Positions 1 through 6,262 of a stretch of 7,138 bases of DNA are shown piece by piece. The stretch comes from Actinomycetota bacterium (GTDB taxonomy: Bacteria; Actinomycetota; UBA4738; HRBIN12), in the NCBI GenBank assembly GCA_004366195.1, contig SIRV01000051.1, forward strand, positions 1 through 7,138, read 5' to 3'. Position numbers and translations under genes: made by a program. How positions within the stretch are numbered: position 1 is the first letter of the stretch; each line of letters starts with the position of its first letter. The notes beneath the pieces were generated by a model, which did no database searches, was not told the DNA's origin, and saw only the letters and a list, made by a program, of their open reading frames with translations.

Positions 1-9
1 GTGGGCTTG

Positions 10-15
10 AGGAGG
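10..15 (+). promoter_or_regulatory. Shine-Dalgarno AGGAGG that decides the dtd start
   Basis: A perfect AGGAGG (continuing into GGAG) ends 8 nt before the ATC codon at 24-26, which is optimal spacing. It is 29 nt from the first conventional start codon, GTG at 45, too far to serve it. A TGA at 8-10 in another frame could be the stop of an upstream gene that abuts this ribosome site, but that gene lies outside the window. Confidence 0.7.
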
Positions 16-23
16 GAGACCCC

Positions 24-470
24 ATCCGGATCACGCTGCAGCGGGTGAGCCGAGCCGCCGTCCGCGTTGGCGGTCGCACCGTGGCCGAGATCGGCCCCGG
101 GCTGCTGCTCCTGGTCGGCATCGGCCGGCAGGACGGCCTGGGGGCCTACGACCGGGTGGCCGAGAAGGTCGTGAACCTGCGGATCTTCCCCGACGAGGAG
201 GGCAGGATGAACCGGTCCCTCGCCGAGGTGGGGGGCGAGATCCTGGTCGTGCCGCAGTTCACGCTGTACGCGGACGTCCGGCGCGGGCGCCGCCCGAGCT
301 TCGACGGAGCGGCGCCGCCGGAGGTGGCGGCCGACCGGGTGGAGGCCTTCTGCCGGGCCCTGGAGGCGCGGGGCGCCGTCGTTCGGCGGGGCGCCTTCCG
401 CGAGCACATGGAGGTGGAGCTGGTGAACGACGGCCCCGTCACGATCTGGATCGACACGGCGTGGCTGTGA
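24..470 (+). CDS. dtd: D-aminoacyl-tRNA deacylase (DTD), probable ATC start
   Basis: This protein hydrolyses D-amino acids (and, in characterised DTDs, glycine mischarged on tRNA-Ala) from tRNA in the cytoplasm, using an RNA-based mechanism that rejects L-aminoacyl-tRNA. Read from the ATC at 24 it is 148 aa and begins (M)RITLQRVSRAAV, matching the family N-terminus MRxxxQRVxRAxV. Active-site motif 1 is PQFTL at residues 77-81, which then coincides with E. coli numbering (Ser77-Gln78-Phe79-Thr80). The second motif, NDGPVT with its cross-subunit Gly-Pro, is intact at 135-140, and GRRPSF is also present. A conservative annotation would start at GTG 45 (141 aa), but that removes the first beta strand and has no ribosome site at a usable distance. 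The frame is open to the window edge, so an upstream start cannot be excluded. The usual Ser77 is Pro here. Family assignment is very secure; the start is less so. Confidence 0.93.
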   Translation: MRITLQRVSRAAVRVGGRTVAEIGPGLLLLVGIGRQDGLGAYDRVAEKVVNLRIFPDEEGRMNRSLAEVGGEILVVPQFTLYADVRRGRRPSFDGAAPPEVAADRVEAFCRALEARGAVVRRGAFREHMEVELVNDGPVTIWIDTAWL

Positions 471-510
471 GCGCGCCGCGCAAAGGCGGTGGGGGCGAGC
501 CCGGGTCGGA

Positions 511-516
511 TACCAT
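511..516 (+). promoter_or_regulatory. Candidate -10 box (TACCAT) for a leaderless MBL hydrolase transcript
   Basis: The sequence GGATACCAT contains a TAnnnT -10 hexamer. It ends 7 nt before the ATG at 524, which places the predicted transcription start at or one base before that ATG. The same geometry is seen before alaS. No convincing -35 box is visible 16-18 bp upstream, which is common for actinobacterial promoters. Assignment is by pattern only. Confidence 0.45.
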
Positions 517-523
517 GCCCTCG

Positions 524-1141
524 ATGTACCTCGACGCCTTCTCCGACAACTCGTTCGAGACCAACTGCTGGCTGATCGGGGCCGACGGCACCGACGACGC
601 GGTCGTGGTGGACCCCGGCTTCTCGCCCGAGCGGGTCCGCGCGCTGCTCGCGGCCGCCGGTCGCACCCCGGTGGCGGTGCTCGCGACCCACGGGCACTTC
701 GATCACATCGGGGCGGCCGCCGAGATGTGCGGGGACGATCTGCCCCTCTACATCCACGAGGCCGACGTGCTCGCGCTCTCCGACCCCGAGGCCTGGGGGG
801 CGGGGTACGAGGCGCCGCCGGTCCCGGTGAAGGACGTGCGCACCGTGGTCGACGGCGACGTCCTCGCCTTCGCCGGGTTCCGGATCGAGGTCATGCACAC
901 CCCCGGACACACCCCGGGGAGCGTCTGCTACCGCACGGACGGCTGGGTGCTCTCCGGCGACCTCGTGTTCGCCGGGGCGATCGGACGGAGCGACTTCCCG
1001 AACTCGGATCCCGCGGCCATGCGGCTCAGCCTTCGCCGGTTCCTGACGTTGCCGGACGAGCTGCCGGTCCTGCCCGGCCACGGGCCGCGGACGACGGTGG
1101 GGCGCGAGCGGCTTCGGAACCCGTTCCTCGTGGGGCTGTAG
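524..1141 (+). CDS. MBL-fold metallohydrolase, glyoxalase II-like
   Basis: This is a 205-aa cytoplasmic metallo-beta-lactamase-fold hydrolase, of the kind annotated as hydroxyacylglutathione hydrolase or YcbL-like glyoxalase II; the true thioester substrate is not evident. Visible metal ligands are the THGHFDH motif (His56, His58, Asp60, His61), His129 in HTPGHTPGS, the bridging Asp146 in LSGD, and His186 in the C-terminal PGHGPRTTVGRER segment. That segment and the NPFL ending are typical of the short YcbL-type proteins, which lack the C-terminal glutathione-binding helical domain of classic glyoxalase II. The ATG at 524 was chosen because the fold begins MYLDAF and a -10 box sits just upstream. 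GTG 461 (226 aa, overlapping dtd by 10 bp) and ATG 515 are alternatives; the extra residues are low-complexity Gly/Pro-rich and look non-coding. A similar hydrolase is often found beside hisS in actinobacteria. Only 3 bp separate its stop from hisS, so the two are probably cotranscribed. Confidence 0.88.
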   Translation: MYLDAFSDNSFETNCWLIGADGTDDAVVVDPGFSPERVRALLAAAGRTPVAVLATHGHFDHIGAAAEMCGDDLPLYIHEADVLALSDPEAWGAGYEAPPVPVKDVRTVVDGDVLAFAGFRIEVMHTPGHTPGSVCYRTDGWVLSGDLVFAGAIGRSDFPNSDPAAMRLSLRRFLTLPDELPVLPGHGPRTTVGRERLRNPFLVGL

Positions 1142-1144
1142 CCC

Positions 1145-2404
1145 GTGGAGTTCGCGCCGCCCCGTGGGACCCTCGACCTGCTGCCGCCGGAGGGCGGCCG
1201 GATGCGCGCGCTCTACGACCGTGCGGCCGAGCTCGCGCGGCGCTACGGCTACCGATACGTCGAGACGCCGGGCTTCGAGCACACGGAGCTCTTCACCCGG
1301 ACCTCGGGGGAGACGAGCGACGTCGTGACGAAGGAGATGTACACGTTCACCGATCGCGGGGGGCGATCCCTCACCCTGCGACCGGAGGGCACGGCGCCGG
1401 TGATGCGCGCGTACCTCGGGCACCGGGCCGAGCTGCCGAGCCCCTTCAAGGCCTACTACCTCACCCGGATGTACCGCTACGGGCGCCCCCAGGCTGGCCG
1501 CTACCGCGAGCACCGCCAGTTCGGGGTCGAGGTCTTCGGCGTCGCCGACCCCGCCGCCGACGTGGAGGTTGTGGTCCTGGGGGACGAGTTCCTGCGCGGG
1601 CTCGGCCTCCGCCGCTACGAGATCCAGGTCAACTCCATCGGCGACGGCGCCTGCCGCCCGGCCTACCGCGAGGAACTCCTCGCCTACCTGCGCGCGCGCG
1701 CCGACCGCCTGCGGGACGAGCACCGCACGCGGTTCGAGGCGAACCCCCTGCGGGTCCTGGACTGCAAGGACGAGGCCTGCCGGGAGATCGCCGCCAGGGC
1801 GCCCCGGATCACCGAGCGGCTGTGCGAGCCCTGCCGCGAGCACTTCGAGGGCGTCCTCGCCGGCCTGCGCCGGCACGGCCTGGAGCCGGTCGTGACGCCG
1901 ACCCTGGTCCGCGGCCTCGACTACTACACGCGTACGGCGTTCGAGTTCGTGAGCCTCGTGCTCTCCGAGGCGCAGGCCACCCTGTTCGGGGGCGGGCGCT
2001 ACGACGGCCTGGCCGAGACCCTCGGTGGGCCGCCGGTCCCCGGCGTGGGGTTCGGGATGGGTCTGGAGCGGGTCCTCCTCGCCTGCCGCGACGAGGGGGT
2101 GGAGCCGCCGTCGGAGCCCGGGGTCGTGGCCTTCGTCGTCGGCGTCGGGGACGCCGGCCGCGCGGCCGCGGCCGAGCTGCTCGCGGAGCTGCGCGCCGCA
2201 GGCCTGCCGGCCGACGCGCCGTACGAGGAGCGGCCGCTCAAGGCCCAGCTCCGGATGGCGGACCGCGCGGGGGCCGCGTACGCCGCGATCGTGGGGGACC
2301 GGGAGGCGGCCGAGGGGCGCGTCACGCTCCGGCGCCTGGCCGACGGGGCCCAGGAGGAGGTCGCCCGGGCCGATGTGGTGAACTGGCTGCGGGGGGAGCG
2401 ATGA
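1145..2404 (+). CDS. hisS: Histidyl-tRNA synthetase
   Basis: This class II synthetase charges tRNA-His with histidine, as a cytoplasmic homodimer. The length, 419 aa, is normal for bacteria. The N-terminal APPRGTLDLLP matches the family signature. Class II motif 2 follows around MYRYGRPQAGRYRE (Arg111, residues 109-122). The histidine-binding signature LVRGLDYYTR lies at 254-263, and motif 3 covers GGGRYDGL (282-289) and GFGMGLER. Cysteines 207, 212, 227 and 230 sit in the insertion domain where bacterial HisRS often has an LDCK/C/CxxC arrangement. The anticodon-binding domain starts near residue 325 (VVAFVVGVGD) and includes the conserved RPLKAQLRMADR region. The start is GTG at 1145, with only a weak GGGG ribosome site 9 nt upstream; it fits the family N-terminus exactly. 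The stop overlaps the aspS start as ATGA, indicating translational coupling of the two synthetases. No key residue appears to be missing. Confidence 0.97.
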   Translation: MEFAPPRGTLDLLPPEGGRMRALYDRAAELARRYGYRYVETPGFEHTELFTRTSGETSDVVTKEMYTFTDRGGRSLTLRPEGTAPVMRAYLGHRAELPSPFKAYYLTRMYRYGRPQAGRYREHRQFGVEVFGVADPAADVEVVVLGDEFLRGLGLRRYEIQVNSIGDGACRPAYREELLAYLRARADRLRDEHRTRFEANPLRVLDCKDEACREIAARAPRITERLCEPCREHFEGVLAGLRRHGLEPVVTPTLVRGLDYYTRTAFEFVSLVLSEAQATLFGGGRYDGLAETLGGPPVPGVGFGMGLERVLLACRDEGVEPPSEPGVVAFVVGVGDAGRAAAAELLAELRAAGLPADAPYEERPLKAQLRMADRAGAAYAAIVGDREAAEGRVTLRRLADGAQEEVARADVVNWLRGER

Positions 2405-4209
2405 GCGTGATGCGGACGGCCATGCGCTCCCACGCGTGCGGCGAGCTCCGCGCCGAGCACGTGGGGCAGGAGGTCACCCTCTGCGGGTGGGTCTGGCGCG
2501 AGCGCGACCACGGCGGCGTGACCTTCGTCGACCTCCGCGACCGGGAGGGCCTCGTGCAGCTCGTGATCCACCCCGAGGAGGCGCCCGAGGCCCACGCGGC
2601 GGCCAAGGCGTTCCGGAGCGAGTCGGTGGTCCGCGTCGTCGGCGAGGTCCGCCGCCGTCCCGAGGGCACCGTGAACCCCAACCTCGCCACCGGCGAGATC
2701 GAGGTGGCCGTCCGCAGCGCGGAGGTCCTCGCCACGGCCGAGACCCCGCCCTTCCCCATCGAGGACCGGATCGAGGCTTCCGAGGAGCTGCGGCTGCGTT
2801 ACCGGTACCTCGACCTCCGTCGGCCGGAGATGACCCGGATCCTGCGGCTCCGCCACCGGATCAACCGGATCATCCGGGACCACATGGAGTCGCTGGGGTT
2901 CCTCGAGGTCGAGACGCCGTACCTGACCCGGAGCACGCCGGAGGGCGCGCGGGACTTCCTCGTGCCCTCGCGCCTGTGGAAGGGTTCGTTCTACGCGCTG
3001 CCGCAGTCGCCCCAGCAGCTGAAGCAGCTGCTCATGGTGGCGGGGCAGGACCGGTACTACCAGATCGTCCGCTGCTTCCGGGACGAGGACCCCCGCGCCG
3101 ATCGCAGCTTCGAGTTCACCCAGCTCGACGTGGAGATGTCCTTCGTGGACGAGGAGGACGTGTTCGCCGTCATCGAGCCACTCATGGCGCGCATCGTCCG
3201 GGAGACGCAGGGGGTGGAGGTCCCGACGCCGTTCCCGCGGATGACCTACCGCGAGATGCTCGACCGGTACGGCACCGACAAGCCCGATCTCCGCTACGGG
3301 ATGGAGCTCGCGGACCTCGGCCCGGCGTTCGCCGGAACCTCGTTCCGCGTGTTCGCCTCGGCGCTCGCATCCGGTGGCGTGATCAAGGGGTTCGCGGCGC
3401 CCGGCGGTGCGGTCCTCTCGCGCAAGGAGCACGAGCAGCTGACGCAGATCGCCCGCGAGAACGGCGCCGGCGGGCTCGTCACCTTCGCCGTGCTGCCGGA
3501 GGGGGTGCGCTCGCCGGTGGAGAAGCACGTCGCGCCGGGGGAGGTGGAGGAGGTGCTCCGGGTGACCGGCGCGCGGGAGGGCGACCTCGTGCTGGTCGTC
3601 GCCGACCGGCCGGACCGGGCCAACGTCGCCCTCGACGCGCTCCGCCGCCGGCTGGCCGAGCGCCTCGGCCTGATCCCCGAGGGCGCCTGGGCGTTCTGCT
3701 GGATGGTGGAGCCGCCGCTGTTCGAGTGGAGCGAGGACGAGGGGAAGTGGGTGAGCGTGCACCACCCCTTCACCGCGCCGGCCGACCCGAACGACCTCGA
3801 CCCGGAGACCGCCCGCAGCCGCGGCTACGACCTCGTGCTCAACGGGTTCGAGCTCGGCGGGGGGAGCATCCGGATCCACGACCCGGAGGTGCAGCGCCGC
3901 GTGTTCGAGCGGCTGGGCCTCTCGCCCGACCAGATCGAGGAGCAGTTCGGACACCTGATCCGCGCCTTCCGGTACGGGGTGCCGCCCCACGGGGGCATCG
4001 CCTTCGGCGTCGACCGCATCGTGATGCTGATGGCCGGGAAGGACGCGATCCGCGACGTGACCGCCTTCCCCAAGGCCCAGTCCGGCCAGGACCCGCTCAC
4101 CGGCGCCCCGGCGCCCGTCTCGGAGCAGCAGCTGCGCGAGCTCGGCCTGCGGCTGGTCGAGCCGCCACGACGCCCCGACCGGAACCCCGACCGGAAGGGT
4201 GATGCCTGA
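2401..4209 (+). CDS. aspS: Aspartyl-tRNA synthetase, bacterial type, probably non-discriminating
   Basis: This class II synthetase of 602 aa attaches aspartate to tRNA-Asp and, judging by two residues, probably also to tRNA-Asn. The N-terminal OB-fold anticodon domain spans about residues 8-110. The catalytic domain contains the TPEGARDFLVPSR region, the QSPQQLKQ aspartate-binding loop (202-209), motif 2 FRDEDPRADR (226-235, Arg227), GGGSIRIH (486-493) and motif 3 GGIAFGVDR (531-539). The bacterial GAD insertion lies roughly at 300-425. In the anticodon domain, His37 (RDHGG) and Gly89 (PEGTVN) match the non-discriminating pattern; E. coli has Leu and Lys there. ATG 2401 gives an ATGA overlap with hisS. 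However, the GGGGGAG ribosome site ends only 2 nt before it, so GTG 2407, ATG 2410 or ATG 2422 (which aligns with the E. coli start) are possible true starts. The C-terminal tail carries a short in-frame duplication. Confidence 0.97.
   Translation: MSVMRTAMRSHACGELRAEHVGQEVTLCGWVWRERDHGGVTFVDLRDREGLVQLVIHPEEAPEAHAAAKAFRSESVVRVVGEVRRRPEGTVNPNLATGEIEVAVRSAEVLATAETPPFPIEDRIEASEELRLRYRYLDLRRPEMTRILRLRHRINRIIRDHMESLGFLEVETPYLTRSTPEGARDFLVPSRLWKGSFYALPQSPQQLKQLLMVAGQDRYYQIVRCFRDEDPRADRSFEFTQLDVEMSFVDEEDVFAVIEPLMARIVRETQGVEVPTPFPRMTYREMLDRYGTDKPDLRYGMELADLGPAFAGTSFRVFASALASGGVIKGFAAPGGAVLSRKEHEQLTQIARENGAGGLVTFAVLPEGVRSPVEKHVAPGEVEEVLRVTGAREGDLVLVVADRPDRANVALDALRRRLAERLGLIPEGAWAFCWMVEPPLFEWSEDEGKWVSVHHPFTAPADPNDLDPETARSRGYDLVLNGFELGGGSIRIHDPEVQRRVFERLGLSPDQIEEQFGHLIRAFRYGVPPHGGIAFGVDRIVMLMAGKDAIRDVTAFPKAQSGQDPLTGAPAPVSEQQLRELGLRLVEPPRRPDRNPDRKGDA
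4173..4196 (+). repeat. Perfect 12-bp tandem duplication in the 3' end of aspS
   Basis: The unit CCCCGACCGGAA occurs twice, back to back. Because 12 is a multiple of 3 the frame is kept, so the AspRS tail reads PDRNPDRK. It lies beyond the conserved catalytic core, in the variable C-terminal tail. Replication slippage is the simplest origin. Confidence 0.9.
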
Positions 4210-4595
4210 TGGCCGAGCTGACGCCGGCCGACCTGGACCTGCTCACCGGCCCCCACTACGCCACGGTCGTCACCCTGAACCCCGACGGCACACCCCACGC
4301 CACCGTGACGTGGATCGACGCCGCCGACGGGCACGTGCTGGTGAACACGGCCGAGGGCCGTCGCAAGGCGCGGAACCTCCGTCGGGACCCGCGCGCCGCC
4401 GTGCTGGTCCAGGCCGACCCCTACCGGTGGATCTCCATCACCGGGACCGTGGTCGGCGCCGAGACCGGCCCCGAGGCCGAGGCCCACATCGACGCGCTCT
4501 CGCGCCGGTACGACGGCCGGCCCTGGACGCCGGTGGAGGGCCAGGTGCGGGTGCGCTTCCGCATCCGGCCCGACCGGATCATCCGCTACGGCTGA
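4209..4595 (+). CDS. PPOX-class F420-dependent enzyme (split beta-barrel)
   Basis: This is a 128-aa single-domain protein of the pyridoxamine-phosphate-oxidase-like split beta-barrel fold, closest in pattern to the F420-binding Rv1155-type family. Such proteins bind deazaflavin F420 (sometimes FMN or heme) and reduce small substrates; the substrate here is unknown. Features seen are the N-terminal helix LTPADLDLL, the first strands YATVVTLNPDGTPHATVTW (17-35), and the basic cofactor-phosphate segment VNTAEGRRKARNLRRDPR (45-62), characteristic of the F420 branch. The C-terminal strand VRVRFRIRPDRIIRYG is typical of the family. The ATG overlaps the aspS stop as TGATG, and GGAAGGG 9 nt upstream is a good ribosome site inside the aspS tail, so it is translated together with aspS. 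No link to tRNA charging is evident. FMN binding rather than F420 is the main alternative. Confidence 0.87.
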   Translation: MAELTPADLDLLTGPHYATVVTLNPDGTPHATVTWIDAADGHVLVNTAEGRRKARNLRRDPRAAVLVQADPYRWISITGTVVGAETGPEAEAHIDALSRRYDGRPWTPVEGQVRVRFRIRPDRIIRYG

Positions 4596-4603
4596 GGTGC
4601 GCC

Positions 4604-5845
4604 GTGGCCGAGGTGCCGCTCGCCGCCCGGATGCGCCCTCGGAGCTTCGAGGAGTTCGTGGGGCAGACGCATCTGATCGGGCCGGGGCGGGCCCTGACGA
4701 AGCTGCTGGAGGCGGGCCACCTTCCCTCGCTCCTGCTGTGGGGGCCGGCCGGCACCGGGAAGACGACCCTCGCCTACCTCCTCGCCGACGCCGTGGGGGC
4801 GGAGCTCGTCCAGCTGTCGGCCGTCTCCTCGGGCGTGGCCGATGCCCGTCGGGTGATGGAGCGGGCGCGGGGCGGGCTGTTCCGCACCGTGCTGTTCGTG
4901 GACGAGGTCCACCGCTGGTCCAAGGCGCAGCAGGACGTGCTGCTGCCGGCGGTGGAGGACGGGACGATCACGCTGATCGGCGCGACCACCGAGAACCCGT
5001 ACTTCTCGCTCGTCACGCCGCTGCTCTCGCGGTGCCTCCTGCTGCGCCTGGAGCCGTTGCGGCCGGAGGAGATCAGGGTCCTGCTCGAGCGCGCCCTGGC
5101 CGATGCGGAGCGAGGGCTCGGCAAGCTCGGGGTGACCGTGCGGGACGAGGCCCTCGAGCACCTGGTGGAGGTGGCCGGAGGGGGCGCCCGGGTGGCGCTC
5201 ACCGGCCTGGAGGCGGCGGTGCTCGCGGCCAACGCGGCCGGCGAGCGCGAGGTCACCCTGGAGCGTGCCGCGGACGCCGTCCAGAAGAAGGCGATCGTCT
5301 ACGACCGCCAGGGCGACGCCCACTACGACGTGATCTCCGCCTTCATCAAGTCGATCCGTGGCTCGGACCCCGACGCCGCCCTGTTCTGGCTGGCCAGGAT
5401 GCTCGAGGCGGGGGAGGACCCGCGGTACATCGCCCGCCGGATGGTGGTCCACGCGAGCGAGGACATCGGCCTCGCCGACCCGCGGGCGCTCCTCGTGGCG
5501 GTGGCGGCGGCGCACGCGGTGGAGTACGTGGGGCTCCCGGAGGCCCGGCTGAACCTGGCCGAGGCTGCCATCTACCTGGCCCGGGCGCCGAAGTCCAACA
5601 GCGTCCTCGTGGCGCTCTCGCGGGCCCAGGAGGACGCCGCCTCCTCCGACCCGGTGCCCCTGCACCTGCGCGAGCCCGGCCATCCGGCGCTCCGCGAGCA
5701 CGGCTACGGCGAGGGGTACAAGTACCCCCACGACTACCCCGGCCACGTCGTGGAGCAGGAGTACCGACCGGCCCGGTTCAGCGGCAAGCGCTACTACGAG
5801 CCCTCCGGCCAGGGCGAGGAGCGCCGGGACGAGCAGCGCGGATAG
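4604..5845 (+). CDS. rarA: Replication-associated recombination protein RarA (MgsA/YcaJ)
   Basis: This 413-aa AAA+ ATPase is related to clamp loaders and to RuvB/WRNIP1. Family members act at stalled replication forks and single-strand gaps and contact SSB. The N-terminus PLAARMRPRSFEEFVGQ is the family signature. Walker A is GPAGTGKT at 47-54, and Walker B is VLFVDE at 96-101, followed by HRWSKAQQD (usually HRFNKAQQD). Sensor 1 is in IGATTENPYFS (125-135), and the arginine-finger-like SRC lies at 142-144. The C-terminal MgsA domain contains KSIRGSDPDAALFWLARML (249-267), HASEDIGLADP (283-293), APKSNSV (328-334) and KYPHDYPGH (373-381). The start is GTG 4604, 8 bp after the preceding stop, with TGAGGTG as ribosome site; GTG 4613 is a possible alternative. 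Cotranscription with the upstream operon is likely. All ATPase residues are present, so it should be active. Confidence 0.96.
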   Translation: MAEVPLAARMRPRSFEEFVGQTHLIGPGRALTKLLEAGHLPSLLLWGPAGTGKTTLAYLLADAVGAELVQLSAVSSGVADARRVMERARGGLFRTVLFVDEVHRWSKAQQDVLLPAVEDGTITLIGATTENPYFSLVTPLLSRCLLLRLEPLRPEEIRVLLERALADAERGLGKLGVTVRDEALEHLVEVAGGGARVALTGLEAAVLAANAAGEREVTLERAADAVQKKAIVYDRQGDAHYDVISAFIKSIRGSDPDAALFWLARMLEAGEDPRYIARRMVVHASEDIGLADPRALLVAVAAAHAVEYVGLPEARLNLAEAAIYLARAPKSNSVLVALSRAQEDAASSDPVPLHLREPGHPALREHGYGEGYKYPHDYPGHVVEQEYRPARFSGKRYYEPSGQGEERRDEQRG

Positions 5846-5854
5846 GCAGGCCGG

Positions 5855-5860
5855 TATGAT
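5855..5860 (+). promoter_or_regulatory. Candidate -10 box (TATGAT) for the DUF948 gene
   Basis: TATGAT differs from the TATAAT consensus at one base and stands out in this GC-rich sequence. It lies in the 51-bp gap between rarA and the DUF948 gene, giving a predicted transcription start near 5867 and a 5' leader of about 30 nt. No clear -35 box is seen at 16-18 bp. No hairpin terminator followed by a T-run separates it from rarA, so read-through from upstream is also possible. Confidence 0.55.
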
Positions 5861-5861
5861 G

Positions 5862-5872
5862 CGGACCGTCCG
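5862..5872 (+). repeat. Short inverted repeat at the predicted DUF948 transcription start
   Basis: CGGAC and GTCCG are perfect inverted arms separated by one C. The centre falls at about the predicted +1 position downstream of TATGAT. It could be a small operator or simply chance in GC-rich DNA; the loop is too short for an RNA hairpin, and there is no T-run. Confidence 0.35.
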
Positions 5873-5884
5873 ACCTTCGATCCC

Positions 5885-5890
5885 GAGGAG
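5885..5890 (+). promoter_or_regulatory. Ribosome binding site of the DUF948 gene
   Basis: GAGGAG ends 6 nt before the ATG at 5897, a standard spacing. It confirms that start, and it contrasts with the leaderless-looking starts elsewhere in the window. Confidence 0.7.
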
Positions 5891-5896
5891 ACCCTG

Positions 5897-6262
5897 ATGC
5901 CGTTCATCGGTGCGCTCGACGGAGGGGACGTCGCCCTCATCGTCCTGTCCGCGTTCTGGGGCCTGCTGGTCCTCGCCCTCTGCGTGGTCCTCCTGAACGC
6001 CTTCCGCGTGCTCGAGGCCACGAAGATGATCATCGACGCGATGCGCGAGGAGACGGTGCCCCTGCTGCGGGAGGTCAAGGGCTCGGTGGAGCGGGCGAAC
6101 GGCCTGCTCGAGCAGGCCAACGTCGTCGCGGCGCGGGTGGAGAAGGTCTCCGGGCTGGTGGAGCAGGCGGCCTCGGGCCCGCTGGTGAAGGTGATCTCCT
6201 TCGGCGCGGGGCTCTCCCGGGCGGCCAAGCGCTTCCGCGGCGGCAAGGGCGGGGGTGCGTGA
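5897..6262 (+). CDS. DUF948 domain-containing membrane protein
   Basis: This is a 121-aa protein of unknown function. It has a single N-terminal transmembrane helix at about 11-34 (VALIVLSAFWGLLVLALCVVL). A heptad-like amphipathic helix follows at about 45-92, rich in Leu, Val and Glu (VPLLREVKGSVERANGLLEQ), and is likely a coiled coil. The tail is basic and Gly-rich (AAKRFRGGKGGGA). This layout matches the DUF948 family, found in Firmicutes (general stress YtxG-like proteins) and in actinobacteria, where it often precedes a DUF6167 gene and alaS. The short charge-poor N-terminus suggests membrane anchoring with the coiled coil probably cytoplasmic; topology is inferred. It has its own -10 box and ribosome site. 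The stop overlaps the next gene by 8 bp, so the two small membrane proteins are translated as a pair. No enzymatic motif is visible. Confidence 0.85.
   Translation: MPFIGALDGGDVALIVLSAFWGLLVLALCVVLLNAFRVLEATKMIIDAMREETVPLLREVKGSVERANGLLEQANVVAARVEKVSGLVEQAASGPLVKVISFGAGLSRAAKRFRGGKGGGA

Noticed and set aside
1..48. Tail of an upstream gene (frame 1 ending at 48, or frame 2 ending TGA at 8-10)
   Set aside because: At most 15 codons are visible and they match nothing I recognise; the TGA at 8-10 just before the ribosome site is plausible as an upstream stop but cannot be proved.
461..523. Longer start for the MBL hydrolase at GTG 461
   Set aside because: The added residues (SAPRKGGGGEPGSD) have no family counterpart and the region carries a better-fitting -10 box; kept only as an alternative.
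1690..1702. Alternating CG run that might form Z-DNA
   Set aside because: It is short and fully explained by Arg/Ala codons in hisS; no further structure is associated.
146..1876. Minus-strand open frame of 576 codons opposite dtd, MBL hydrolase and hisS
   Set aside because: For the same reason: it covers three recognised genes and the translation has no domain signature.
727..2400. Possible long N-terminal extension of AspRS (frame open from 727)
   Set aside because: The upstream residues are an out-of-frame reading of the MBL hydrolase and hisS genes, Arg/Pro/Gly-rich; AspRS homology begins only after 2401.
1999..3990. Minus-strand open frame of 663 codons opposite hisS and aspS
   Set aside because: It is entirely antisense to two unmistakable synthetase genes, with low-complexity composition and no family motif; it is a GC-driven shadow.
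4199..4603. Possible N-terminal extension of RarA from 4199
   Set aside because: It is an out-of-frame reading of the PPOX gene; RarA homology starts at the PLAARMRPRSF segment just after GTG 4604.
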